A DNA stretch of 64,000 bases from WHSO01 sp050485485 (GTDB taxonomy: Bacteria; Pseudomonadota; Alphaproteobacteria; SMXQ01). This document shows, one piece after another, positions 1 through 9,195 of this stretch (positions are counted from its first letter, which is position 1; the number at the start of each line of letters is the position of its first letter). The position numbers and the translations under genes are program-made. The DNA lies in the NCBI GenBank assembly GCA_050485485.1, contig JBJHBM010000004.1, forward strand, positions 36,906-100,905, in the 5' to 3' direction. The notes below the pieces were generated by a model. It searched no databases, was not told the origin of the DNA, and saw nothing but the letters and a program-made list of their open reading frames with translations.

Positions 1-1541
<1,541 letters not shown>

Positions 1542-1553
1542 CGCGAACCTTTC

Positions 1554-2231
1554 CTAGCGGCCCTTGGCGATCAACGGATCGACCACGGCCTTGAATTCCT
1601 CGAACGACATCACGCCGGCGTACTTGTTGCCGTCGATGATGAAGCTGGGTGTGGAGTTGACGCCGAGGCCGCGCTCGCCATCGAGGCGCTGCTCGAGCAC
1701 CGCGCGCTGTACGTCCTCGTTCTGGAAGCAGGCGCCGACGTCGGCCTCGCCCATGCCGCCGATCCCCGCCACGCGGGCGAGGCCTGCGAACGGGTCGGGT
1801 GCGCCGGCCCAGGCATTCTGGCGCTGGAAGAACAGGTCGAGGAAGGCGTAGCGCCGCTCGGGGCCAGCGCAGCGCGCCAGCATGGCGGCGGCGAGCGCCC
1901 CCTGGTCGAGCGGGAAGTCGCGCATCACCAAGCGCACGGTGCCGGCGTCGATGTAGCTCGTCTTGATCGCGGGCAGCACGTCCACGTGGAAGGTGCGGCA
2001 GGCGGGACAGGTGAGGGAGGCGTACTCGATCACGGTGACGGGCGCGTCGGGGTTGCCCAGCACCATGTCGTCGGGGCCGACCTCAAGCGCGCGGGTGCGC
2101 GCTTCGGCGTCGGTGACGGGGCCCGTCGCCTGGGGCGGCGGGGCGGGGGTACGGCCCTGCCACTGGTAGAGCGCCAGCGCGCCCACCGTGACGGCAGCGA
2201 TTCCCGCCAAGACCAACAAGATGTTACGCAT
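1554..2231 (-). CDS. DsbA-family thioredoxin-fold oxidoreductase, membrane-anchored/exported
   Basis: Periplasmic thiol-disulfide oxidoreductase of the Thioredoxin_4/DsbA-like family, 225 residues. Residues 1-22 form a hydrophobic signal peptide or anchor (RNILLVLAGIAAVTVGAL). The redox site is TCPACRTFH (CPAC) near residue 75, followed by the helical insertion and a FIIDGNKYAG segment with the strand-turn typical of the fold. Such proteins oxidise or isomerise cysteines of exported proteins. AAGGGAG lies just upstream of the ATG. The gene sits between the DUF721 gene and smc, an arrangement common in Alphaproteobacteria, and probably reflects shared transcription rather than shared function. 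The particular substrate cannot be read from the sequence. Confidence 0.9.
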   Translation of the reverse strand: MRNILLVLAGIAAVTVGALALYQWQGRTPAPPPQATGPVTDAEARTRALEVGPDDMVLGNPDAPVTVIEYASLTCPACRTFHVDVLPAIKTSYIDAGTVRLVMRDFPLDQGALAAAMLARCAGPERRYAFLDLFFQRQNAWAGAPDPFAGLARVAGIGGMGEADVGACFQNEDVQRAVLEQRLDGERGLGVNSTPSFIIDGNKYAGVMSFEEFKAVVDPLIAKGR

Positions 2232-2324
2232 CTATAGCTCCCTTGCCACAAAATATAGCGTTCGCGTGTCGGTACCGTAAAGCGGGGATTCCGAACTATC
2301 CACAGAAATGCACGTCCCGGCGCT

Positions 2325-2852
2325 TCAGCGGCGCGGGCGCGCGGGCACGCCCCGGGCGCGGACAGCGGCGCCTTCCCGGGCGCGGGCGAGCCGGCCGAGC
2401 GCCGCGCGCACGCCGTCATCGGCGACGCGGTCGATCGCGGCGGTCACCGCGGGTGCCGGCTCGACGGCGGGGGGCGGTTCTCCGGCGCCGGCCTCGGGCG
2501 GCGTCACGCGGCCGTGGTGCAGCTCCATGCGGGCGACCGCGCGGTAGCCGAAATGCGCGTTGATGCGTTCGATGATCTGGGGCGCGAGATGGCTCACCTC
2601 GGGCGCGAAGGCGCCCGATACCACCAGGTGCAGCGTGCCCTCGGCGCGCTCGCCGCGGGCGAACACGATGCGCGACGGGCGCGTGTGGTCGCTGAGCGGG
2701 CGCCCGACGATGGTCGGCCAGTCGGTGACGATGGCGGCCTCGGCGAAGCCGCGCCGGCGCATGGCGGGCGTGGTGACGCGATTGACGCTGCTTGCGAGCG
2801 TGGTCATGCCGCGGCGCCGGGGCGGTTCGGAGGATTTGGGGTCGTCGGCCAT
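2325..2852 (-). CDS. DUF721 (DciA-like) protein
   Basis: A 175-residue protein of the DUF721 family, which is related to the bacterial helicase-loader DciA. Visible features are the family core around residues 35-105: a W-x-x-I-V-G-x-P-L-x-x-H-T segment, then GTLHLVVSGAFAPEVSHL and an I-I-E-R-I-N-x-x-F-G-Y helix. The C-terminal 60 residues are Pro/Ala/Arg-rich and likely disordered. The ATG at 2852 gives MADDPKSSEPPRRRGM; the longer upstream open frame is antisense to mutY and is not used. It is divergent from mutY, with the two starts 66 bp apart. A role in replication initiation is an inference from the DciA link; alphaproteobacterial DUF721 proteins are not uniformly characterised. Confidence 0.85.
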   Translation of the reverse strand: MADDPKSSEPPRRRGMTTLASSVNRVTTPAMRRRGFAEAAIVTDWPTIVGRPLSDHTRPSRIVFARGERAEGTLHLVVSGAFAPEVSHLAPQIIERINAHFGYRAVARMELHHGRVTPPEAGAGEPPPAVEPAPAVTAAIDRVADDGVRAALGRLARAREGAAVRARGVPARPRR

Positions 2853-2918
2853 GGCGGCTCCGGTCGGGCTGCGGCGGCTCTGGCGCGCCGGCCGCGCGCG
2901 CGCCATGATGGACCGGAA

Positions 2919-4055
2919 ATGACCGCTCGCAAAGCCCTCAACGCGGCCGCGCCTGCCGTTCCCGCCGCGCCCGTCGATCCGGCCGCCTTCGCGCGTCGTC
3001 TGCTCGCCTGGTACGACCGCGGCCATCGCGCGCTGCCGTGGCGCGCGCCGCTGGGCGGGCGCGCCGACCCCTACCGCGTGTGGCTGTCGGAGATCATGCT
3101 GCAGCAGACCACGGTGGCGGCGGTCGGCCCCTACTTCGGGCGCTTCCTCGCGCGCTGGCCGACCGTCGAGGCGCTCGCCGCGGCGTCTATCGACGACGTG
3201 CTGGCGGAATGGCAGGGGCTCGGCTACTACGCGCGCGCCCGCAACCTCAAGCGCTGCGCCGAGACGGTGGTGCGCGACCTCGGCGGGCGCTTCCCCGAAA
3301 CGTCGGACGGGCTGCGCCGGCTGCCCGGTGTCGGTCCCTACACCGCCGCCGCCATCGCCGCGATCGCCTTCGGCGAGGCGGCGACCGTGGTGGACGGCAA
3401 CGTCGAGCGCGTGATCGCGCGCCTGTTCGCGGTGGAGGCGCCGCTGCCCGCCGCGAAGCCTCGCCTGCGCGAGCTCGCCGCGACGCTCACGCCCGCGGCG
3501 CGCGCGGGCGACTACGCCCAGGCGATGATGGACCTCGGCGCCACGGTCTGCACGCCGAGGGGGCCGGCCTGCGTGCTGTGCCCGGTGGCGGCGGACTGCG
3601 CGGCACGGGCGCGGGGCTTCGCAGCCGAGCTGCCGCGGCGCGCCCGCAAGGCGGCGCGCCCGGTGCGGCGCGGCACCGCCTGGGTCCTGTTCGACAATGC
3701 CGGTGCCGTGCTGCTGCGCCGCCGCGCGGAGCAGGGCCTCTTGGGCGGATTGTGGGAGGTACCCTCCTCCGAATGGAAGGAAACGGGCGGCTGGGGCACG
3801 GACGGCGATGCGGTATCCGATCCGCCCGTGGCGGCGGACTGGCGCGATGCCGGCGAGGTGGTCCACGTCTTCACCCATTTCCGGCTTGAACTCGCGGTGC
3901 GCGTCGCACGGATCGACGCCATGGACGCATCCCGGTTCGGAGAAGATGCGCGTTGGGTCGCGGAAGACAGGCTGCCTGCCCATGCGCTGCCCACCGTAAT
4001 GAAGAAGGTGCTCGCGGCGGGCGTGTCTACGTGGCCGCACGGGAGCAGGAAATGA
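2919..4055 (+). CDS. mutY: A/G-specific adenine DNA glycosylase MutY
   Basis: Removes adenine mispaired with 8-oxoguanine in base excision repair. 378 residues, usual for MutY. Visible features: the EIMLQQTTV helix with the catalytic Glu (about residue 60), the helix-hairpin-helix LPGVGPYTAAAI at about 135, the catalytic Asp159 in VVDGNVERV, and the [4Fe-4S] ligands C211, C218, C221 and C227 (C-x6-C-x2-C-x5-C). The C-terminal third is the NUDIX-like 8-oxoG recognition domain beginning TAWVLFDNAG. The ATG at 2919 (MTARKALNAA) is chosen because upstream sequence in this frame is antisense to DUF721. The stop overlaps the next ATG as ATGA, so translation is probably coupled to the VOC gene. Confidence 0.97.
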   Translation: MTARKALNAAAPAVPAAPVDPAAFARRLLAWYDRGHRALPWRAPLGGRADPYRVWLSEIMLQQTTVAAVGPYFGRFLARWPTVEALAAASIDDVLAEWQGLGYYARARNLKRCAETVVRDLGGRFPETSDGLRRLPGVGPYTAAAIAAIAFGEAATVVDGNVERVIARLFAVEAPLPAAKPRLRELAATLTPAARAGDYAQAMMDLGATVCTPRGPACVLCPVAADCAARARGFAAELPRRARKAARPVRRGTAWVLFDNAGAVLLRRRAEQGLLGGLWEVPSSEWKETGGWGTDGDAVSDPPVAADWRDAGEVVHVFTHFRLELAVRVARIDAMDASRFGEDARWVAEDRLPAHALPTVMKKVLAAGVSTWPHGSRK

Positions 4056-4468
4056 CCGGCACCATACTCATCAACATCGATGTCGACGATCTCGCGCGGG
4101 GCCTCGCCTTCTACCGCGATGGACTGGGGTGCGAGGTCGGTCGCCGCTTCGACGAGGCGTTCGCCGAGCTGCGCTACGGCGCCATCTCGCTTTATCTGCT
4201 GGTTACGCCCGCCGGCAGCACGCCGGCACCTGGCGCGCCACCCCGCGACTACGCGCGACACTGGACGCCAGTGCATGCGGATTTCGTGGTCGACGACATC
4301 GACGGCGCGATTGCGCGGGCGATCGCTGCCGGCGCGCGCCTCGAGGGCGCGGTGCGCGACGAACCTCACGGCAAGCTGGCACAGCTGTCGGATCCGTTCG
4401 GCCACGGCTTTTGTCTGATCGAGTTCAATGCGCGCGGCTATGACGTGCTGCTCGAGCCGATGGATTGA
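4052..4468 (+). CDS. VOC (glyoxalase/bleomycin-resistance fold) protein
   Basis: A 138-residue single-domain vicinal-oxygen-chelate protein. The betaalphabetabetabeta pattern is visible: TILINIDVDDLARGLAFYRD, then a second module from VHADFVVDDIDGAIARAI to DPFGHGFCLIEF. Family members are small metal-dependent lyases, dioxygenases or ligand-binding proteins; substrate is not predictable here. The start overlaps the mutY stop (ATGA), so it is translationally coupled to mutY. It converges with ccrM, whose stop lies 3 bp away. The typical metal ligands are only partly evident (H at the start of the second module, E near the end), so a binding rather than catalytic role is possible. Confidence 0.85.
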   Translation: MTGTILINIDVDDLARGLAFYRDGLGCEVGRRFDEAFAELRYGAISLYLLVTPAGSTPAPGAPPRDYARHWTPVHADFVVDDIDGAIARAIAAGARLEGAVRDEPHGKLAQLSDPFGHGFCLIEFNARGYDVLLEPMD

Positions 4469-4471
4469 AGC

Positions 4472-5635
4472 TCAGGCCTCGGCGCCCTCGGCCTCGGGCC
4501 CGGATCGGGCGCGGGCCGCGCCGGGCGCCGGGATCAGCCCGCCCGCCGCGAGGTCTGCGCGGATCTGCTGGCGCAGGAGATCGATGGGCTTGGGCTTTCC
4601 TTCCACGTCGAAGTGCCAGAAGGTCCAGCCATTGCAGGCGGACAGCCCCTGGACGTGGGCGCCGACCTTGTGGATCGAGCCGGTGATGTCAACCCCCACC
4701 AGCGAGCCGTCGGCGCGCACCTTGGCGGTGTAGCGCCCGCGTGCGTCGGCCAGCACGTCGCCGGGGTTGAGCAGCCCGCGCTCCACCACCCAGCCGAACG
4801 GGATGCGCGGCTCGCGCTTCTTCGCGCTCACCTCGAGCGTCGTGGGATCGGCCGGAGCGACCTGGTCGATGCGCTTCTGCGCGAGCGCGGCGTAGGCCGG
4901 GTCGCGCTCGATGCCGATGTAGCCGCGCCCGAGGCGCTTGGCGACCGCGCCGGTGGTGCCGGTGCCGAAGAACGGGTCGAGCACCACGTCGCCGGGCTGG
5001 GTCGCGGCCAGAATGACGCGGTGAAGCAGCGCCTCCGGCTTCTGGGTCGGGTGCGCCTTGGCGCCGTCCTTCTTGAGGCGCTCGCCCCCCGAGCAGATCG
5101 GCAGCAGCCAGTCGGAGCGCATCTGCATGTCGTCGTTGGCCGACTTCATGGCCTCGTAGTTGAAGGTGTAGCCCTTGGCGTCCGGCGACTTGGTGCACCA
5201 GATCATGGTCTCGTGGGCGTTGGTGAAGCGCCGGCCGCGGAAGTTCGGCATCGGGTTGGCCTTGCGCCATACCACGTCGTTGAGAATCCAGAAGCCGAGG
5301 TCCTGCAGGATCGCGCCGACGCGGTAGATATTGTGGTAGCTGCCGATCACCCATAGCGTGCCATCGTCCTTGAGCACGCGCCGCGCGGCCGCGAGCCAGC
5401 GCCGGGTGAAGCGGTCGTACTCGGCGAAGTCGGTGAAGCGGTCCCAGTCCTGGGTGACGCCGTCGACGCGGGTGTTGTTGGGGCGGATCAGCTCGCCCTG
5501 CAGCTGAAGGTTATAGGGCGGGTCGGCGAAGACCATGTCCGCCGTCCCTTCCTTCAGGCAGTTCATCACCTCGACCGCATCGCCGACGAGCACCTCGCCG
5601 ACGTTGGCCGCGTCCCTGGTCGCGTCGCTGGTCAT
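4472..5635 (-). CDS. ccrM: Cell-cycle-regulated DNA adenine methyltransferase CcrM (GANTC)
   Basis: Beta-class N6-adenine methyltransferase that methylates GANTC after replication and couples gene expression to the cell cycle in Alphaproteobacteria. 387 residues, slightly longer than the Caulobacter enzyme. The catalytic DPPY motif is at residues 38-41 and the SAM-binding FGTGTTG at 223-229, so the order is that of beta-class enzymes. The C-terminal third (from RGLLNPGDVLADARGRY) is the RAMA DNA-recognition domain with NGWTFWHFDVEGK. The last 25 residues are Ala/Pro-rich. It lies downstream of rnhB on the same strand, 59 bp away. Four GANTC sites cluster around the rnhB-ccrM junction, so self-regulation by methylation is likely. 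Confidence 0.95.
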   Translation of the reverse strand: MTSDATRDAANVGEVLVGDAVEVMNCLKEGTADMVFADPPYNLQLQGELIRPNNTRVDGVTQDWDRFTDFAEYDRFTRRWLAAARRVLKDDGTLWVIGSYHNIYRVGAILQDLGFWILNDVVWRKANPMPNFRGRRFTNAHETMIWCTKSPDAKGYTFNYEAMKSANDDMQMRSDWLLPICSGGERLKKDGAKAHPTQKPEALLHRVILAATQPGDVVLDPFFGTGTTGAVAKRLGRGYIGIERDPAYAALAQKRIDQVAPADPTTLEVSAKKREPRIPFGWVVERGLLNPGDVLADARGRYTAKVRADGSLVGVDITGSIHKVGAHVQGLSACNGWTFWHFDVEGKPKPIDLLRQQIRADLAAGGLIPAPGAARARSGPEAEGAEA

Positions 5636-5654
5636 GGCGGGACGATGGGCCGCG

Positions 5655-5724
5655 GATTCCGGTGGGTCAAGAATTTTTTAGTGGAATCAATGGGTTAACC
5701 TATATCCGGGAGTCGTTCCGATTC
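5655..5724. promoter_or_regulatory. Cluster of four GANTC sites upstream of ccrM
   Basis: GANTC occurs at 5655-5659 (GATTC), 5684-5688 (GAATC), 5710-5714 (GAGTC) and 5720-5724 (GATTC). The first two are in the 59-bp gap before ccrM and the other two in the last codons of rnhB. At this base composition about one site per 340 bp is expected (my estimate). CcrM is known to methylate its own promoter region in Caulobacter. A GGTTAACC palindrome at 5693-5700 includes a TTAA half-site like those bound by CtrA, but no full TTAA-N7-TTAA is visible. Confidence 0.6.
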
Positions 5725-6387
5725 GGGCATACCAGATATAGTGGTGCGCTCCAGCACGAGGCGGACGGGCGCGAAGCTACGGCGGTGGTGCGCGGTGGGA
5801 CCGAGCTGGTCCAGCGCCGCCCGGTGCCCGGGCGTGCCGTAGCCCATGTTGGCGGCAAATCCGTAGCCCGGGAAGGCTGCGTCGAGCGCCGCCATGGCGC
5901 GGTCGCGCGTGACCTTGGCAACGATCGAGGCGGCGGCGACGGAGAAACACAGCCCGTCGCCCTTCGGCACCGCGCGCGCGGGGCACGGCAGCTCCGGCAA
6001 CCCGGTGCCGTCGACGATGGCATGATCGGGCGCGCAGCCGAGCGCCGCCACCGCGCGCGCCATGGCGCGATAGGTCGCCTGCAGGATGTTGATCTCGTCG
6101 ATCTCGGCGACCGAGGCCTCGCCCACGCCGACATGGATGCGTCCGGCGCCGCGTTCCGCCATCAGGATCTCGAACAGCGCCGCGCGCCGGGCGGGCAGGA
6201 TCTTCTTGGAATCGTCGAGGCCGCTCCGCAGCGCGCGCGGCAGGCAGCGCGCGTCCAGCACCACGGCGGCGGCCACCACCGGCCCGGCCCAGGGACCGCG
6301 GCCCGCTTCGTCGATCCCGCAGACGATACCGCCCAAGGCACGCTCCACCGAGAAGTCAGGCACCATCCCCCCTTTCCATGCGCGCAT
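5695..6387 (-). CDS. rnhB: Ribonuclease HII
   Basis: Cleaves the RNA strand of RNA-DNA hybrids and single ribonucleotides in DNA. Up to 230 residues. The family motif GIDEAGRGPWAGPVV gives catalytic D26 and E27. DDSKKILPARR, the AIVDG motif and YGFAANMGYGTPGHRAAL with HHRRSF are all present. The start is uncertain: ATG at 6387, ATG at 6366 (MVPDF) or the next-codon GTG. A purine run (AAAGGGGGG) lies immediately before the internal starts, too close to 6366 but better placed for the GTG. It is followed by ccrM on the same strand, an arrangement common in Alphaproteobacteria, and its 3' end carries two of the GANTC sites near ccrM. Confidence 0.95.
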   Translation of the reverse strand: MRAWKGGMVPDFSVERALGGIVCGIDEAGRGPWAGPVVAAAVVLDARCLPRALRSGLDDSKKILPARRAALFEILMAERGAGRIHVGVGEASVAEIDEINILQATYRAMARAVAALGCAPDHAIVDGTGLPELPCPARAVPKGDGLCFSVAAASIVAKVTRDRAMAALDAAFPGYGFAANMGYGTPGHRAALDQLGPTAHHRRSFAPVRLVLERTTISGMPESERLPDIG

Positions 6388-6458
6388 CCTAACGACGAAG
6401 GCGCGCGCGCGGAAGCGGCGAGGATGATCCCGTGACGGTGGCGGAGAGCGAAAACCGT

Positions 6459-7649
6459 CTAGAACAGCCGGAGCTGGTCGCCCTTGCGAACCGGCGGCGC
6501 GAAGCGCGAGCAGTCGAGGCTGCCGAGCGCGCGGCCGCCCTCGTAGGTGCGTCCGCGCTCGCCCGGCACCCGAGCGCGCTCGCGCGAGAGGCCGAGGCGC
6601 CGTGCTGCCATGTTGAAGCGCGCCGCGATCAGGGCGGCGTAGGGGCCCTCACCGCGCATGCGCGAGCCGAAGTTGGGATCGTTGAGCGCGCCGCCGCGCG
6701 TGTCGCGCACCAGCGACAGCACCTTGCGAGCGCGGTCGGGGTAATGGGTCAGCAGCCATTCCTCGAACAGCTCCTTCACCTCGAGCGGCAGGCGCAGCAG
6801 GATGTAGCCGGCGTCGTCGGCGCCCGCCTCCTTGGCGTGCGCGAGGATCGCCTCCATCTCGGCGTCGGTGAGCGCCGGGATCACCGGGGCTACCATCACG
6901 CCGACCGGCACCCCCGCCGCCTTGAGTGCCGTGACAGCCGCCAGTCGGCGCGTGGGCGCGCTCGCGCGCGGCTCGAGCTTGCGGGTGAGCTCGGTGTCGA
7001 GGGTGGTGACCGAGAGATAGACCTTGGCGAGGCGCCGCCGCGCCATGTCGGCGAGCAGGTCGCGGTCGGCCAGCACCGCGTCCGACTTGGTGACGATCGA
7101 GACCGGGTGGTTGAAGGCCGACAGCACCTCCAGGATGCCGCGCGTGATGCGCAGGCGGCGCTCGATCGGTTGGTAGGGGTCGGTGTTGGTGCCCATCGCG
7201 ATCGGCTTGCAGACGTAGCCCTTGCGCGCGAGCTCGCGCGCGAGCAGGCGCGGCGCGTCGGGCTTGGCGAGGATACGGGTCTCGAAGTCGAGCCCGGGGG
7301 AAAGGCCGAGATAGGCGTGGGTCGGCCGCGCGAAGCAGTAGATGCAGCCGTGCTCGCAGCCGCGATAGGGATTGATTGAGCGGTCGAAGGGAATGTCGGG
7401 CGAGGTGTTGCGGGTGATCGCGGTGCGGGTCACGTCCACCAGGATGCGGGTGCGCGGGCGCTCGGCGTCGGCCGCGGCATAGGGGGCGGCGTCGGGCTCC
7501 GGGGTGCCCGTGTCGTTGTCCCGCGCCGCCGTGGCCCAGCCGTCGTCGGCGCGCTCGCGCACCTCACGCTCGTAGCGCCCGGTGGGGTTGGAGACGGCGC
7601 CACGCCCCTTGAGGGGGCGCCCGCCCGCAAGATCCGGCAATCGGTCCAT
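6459..7649 (-). CDS. PA0069-family radical SAM protein
   Basis: A 396-residue radical SAM enzyme of the SplB-like PA0069 family. The [4Fe-4S]/SAM motif is CEHGCIYC (C-x3-C-x2-C) near residue 97, preceded by the family signature SINPYRG. GTNTDPYQPIERRLRITR follows, then VTKSDAVLADRDLL and a conserved C-terminal region ending QLRLF. The substrate of this family is, to my knowledge, not established. The first 45 residues are polar, low-complexity and variable. AGGA precedes the ATG. It is divergent from the glycosyltransferase pair at 7804-9146, with 154 bp between them that could hold both promoters. Confidence 0.9.
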   Translation of the reverse strand: MDRLPDLAGGRPLKGRGAVSNPTGRYEREVRERADDGWATAARDNDTGTPEPDAAPYAAADAERPRTRILVDVTRTAITRNTSPDIPFDRSINPYRGCEHGCIYCFARPTHAYLGLSPGLDFETRILAKPDAPRLLARELARKGYVCKPIAMGTNTDPYQPIERRLRITRGILEVLSAFNHPVSIVTKSDAVLADRDLLADMARRRLAKVYLSVTTLDTELTRKLEPRASAPTRRLAAVTALKAAGVPVGVMVAPVIPALTDAEMEAILAHAKEAGADDAGYILLRLPLEVKELFEEWLLTHYPDRARKVLSLVRDTRGGALNDPNFGSRMRGEGPYAALIAARFNMAARRLGLSRERARVPGERGRTYEGGRALGSLDCSRFAPPVRKGDQLRLF

Positions 7650-7803
7650 ATTGCATCCTGGCAGAAGTTAAGGAACAAATCAAGAACATATTGGCGCGGG
7701 CGTTGGCCGCGCCGCTAACCATCTGGGCCGTAAAGTCTTTGTTCACGCGGCCTTCCTAGGCTCGACCGGTGGTGTATGAATAGGGGAACGAGGAGACGGT
7801 ACC

Positions 7804-8508
7804 GTGCTTAGCATTGTGATTCCGACCCTGGACGCGGCGGCCCATCTGCCGGGTTGCCTGGATGCCGTCGCCGAAGGCGCGCGCGTGGCCGAGGTCGCCG
7901 GGGTTTCGGCGCCCGCGCTCGAGGTGATCGTCGCCGATGGTGGCTCGACCGACGGCACGGCGGTGCTCGCGGCGGATCGGGGCGCCCGCGTGATCGCGGC
8001 GCCGCGCGGGCGCGGCACCCAGCTTGCGGCGGGCGCGGCGGCCGCCAACGGCGACTGGCTCCTGTTCCTGCACGCGGACACGCGGCTCGACCCCGCCTGG
8101 CTGTGCGCCGCCGCCGGCCACATGAACAATCCCGCCAACCCAGGAAAGGCGGCGGCGTTCCGCTTCACCCTCGACGACACGGCTCCGGCCGCGCGCCTGA
8201 TCGAGGCGCTGGTGGCATGGCGCTGCCGCGCGCTGGCGCTGCCTTACGGCGACCAGGGGCTCCTGATCTCGGCCGGGCTCTACCGCGCACTTGGTGGCTT
8301 CCGCACCCAGCCTCTGATGGAGGACGTGGACCTGGTGTGCCGGATCGGGGCGGAGCGGTTGCGACTCCTGCCGGTGGCGGCGGTCACCTCGGCTGTGCGC
8401 TACCGCAAGGGCGGTTGGCTGCTCCGGCCGCTGCGCAACCTGTCCTGCCTCGGCCTCTATTTCCTCGGCCTGCCGGCGCCCGTGATTGCGCGCCTCTACG
8501 GGCGCTGA
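7804..8508 (+). CDS. Family-2 glycosyltransferase, TIGR04283-like (selenodomain-associated transferase 2)
   Basis: A 234-residue GT-A fold glycosyltransferase. It opens with LSIVIPTLDAA, has ADGGSTDGT and the metal-binding FLHADTRL (DxD-like HAD), then LPYGDQGLLIS and MEDVDLVCRI, the pattern of the TIGR04283 group. Members are cytosolic or membrane-peripheral; the acceptor is unknown. A hydrophobic C-terminus (CLGLYFLGLPAPVIARLY) may dock to the membrane. GTG at 7804 follows GAGGAG at good spacing. The next gene belongs to TIGR04282, the usual partner, and begins within about 10 bp of this stop, so the two almost certainly form one operon. Confidence 0.88.
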   Translation: MLSIVIPTLDAAAHLPGCLDAVAEGARVAEVAGVSAPALEVIVADGGSTDGTAVLAADRGARVIAAPRGRGTQLAAGAAAANGDWLLFLHADTRLDPAWLCAAAGHMNNPANPGKAAAFRFTLDDTAPAARLIEALVAWRCRALALPYGDQGLLISAGLYRALGGFRTQPLMEDVDLVCRIGAERLRLLPVAAVTSAVRYRKGGWLLRPLRNLSCLGLYFLGLPAPVIARLYGR

Positions 8509-8516
8509 CGGAAGGT

Positions 8517-9146
8517 TTGCGCGCGCACCGTCACCTCGTCGTATTCGCACGCGCCCCCCGGCGCGGCGCCGTCAAGCGCCGCCTCGCCGCCGCCATCGGC
8601 GACCGCGCCGCCCACCGCTTCTATGTGGACACCACTCGTGCGCTCCTCCGGCGCCTCGGCCGCGACCCGCGCTGGCGACTCGTGCTCGCGGTGACGCCCG
8701 ATGGCTTCGCCCGGCGCGGCCGGTTCTGGCCCCAGGGCGTCGCGCGCATGCCCCAGGGAACGGGCGACCTGGGCGCACGCATGGCGCGTGTGTTCGCGCG
8801 ACTGCCGCCGGGCCCCGCCGTGATCGTCGGCAGCGACATTCCCGCGATCGTGCCCGCCCACGTCGCGGCGGCGTTCGCGGCGCTCGGCACCGCCGAGGCG
8901 GTGTTCGGCCCGGCTGCCGACGGCGGCTATTGGCTTGTCGGGCTCGCGCGCCGGCGCGCACCGGGCGCGTTGGCGCGGCGCCTGTTCCGGGGCGTGCGTT
9001 GGTCCACCGCGCAGGCGCTCGCGGACACCCGCGCCAATCTGCCGCCGGGGGCGGAGGCTGAGCCGCTCGCGGTGCTGGAGGACGTGGACGACGCGGCGGC
9101 CCTACGGCGCCAGAAAGCCGTGGCGCGCGCGGCGCGCGTTTGCTAA
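8517..9146 (+). CDS. DUF2064/TIGR04282 nucleotidyl- or glycosyl-transferase-like protein
   Basis: About 209 residues of the TIGR04282 (selenodomain-associated transferase 1, DUF2064) family. The frame has VVFARAPRRGAVKRRLAAAIG, IVGSDIPAIVPAHV, and FGPAADGGYWLVGL, all family landmarks resembling nucleotide-sugar transferases such as CofC/MobA. The start is unclear: no ATG or GTG fits. I use TTG at 8517, though GGAAGG lies too close to it; a CTG at 8505 overlapping the previous TGA is the alternative. It is paired with the TIGR04283 gene upstream and followed 49 bp later by the sodium channel gene. Function of the pair is unknown. Confidence 0.82.
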   Translation: MRAHRHLVVFARAPRRGAVKRRLAAAIGDRAAHRFYVDTTRALLRRLGRDPRWRLVLAVTPDGFARRGRFWPQGVARMPQGTGDLGARMARVFARLPPGPAVIVGSDIPAIVPAHVAAAFAALGTAEAVFGPAADGGYWLVGLARRRAPGALARRLFRGVRWSTAQALADTRANLPPGAEAEPLAVLEDVDDAAALRRQKAVARAARVC

Positions 9147-9195
9147 ACGCCCTGCGAGCCCGGCGGATCGCCGGGCGGCGGCAACGAAGCGGGGC

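Noticed and set aside
2514..2918. N-terminal extension of MutY
   Set aside because: The stretch is antisense to DUF721 and has no MutY similarity; ATG at 2919 gives the family start.
5681..5701. Full CtrA box (TTAA-N7-TTAA) upstream of ccrM
   Set aside because: Only one TTAA half-site is present.
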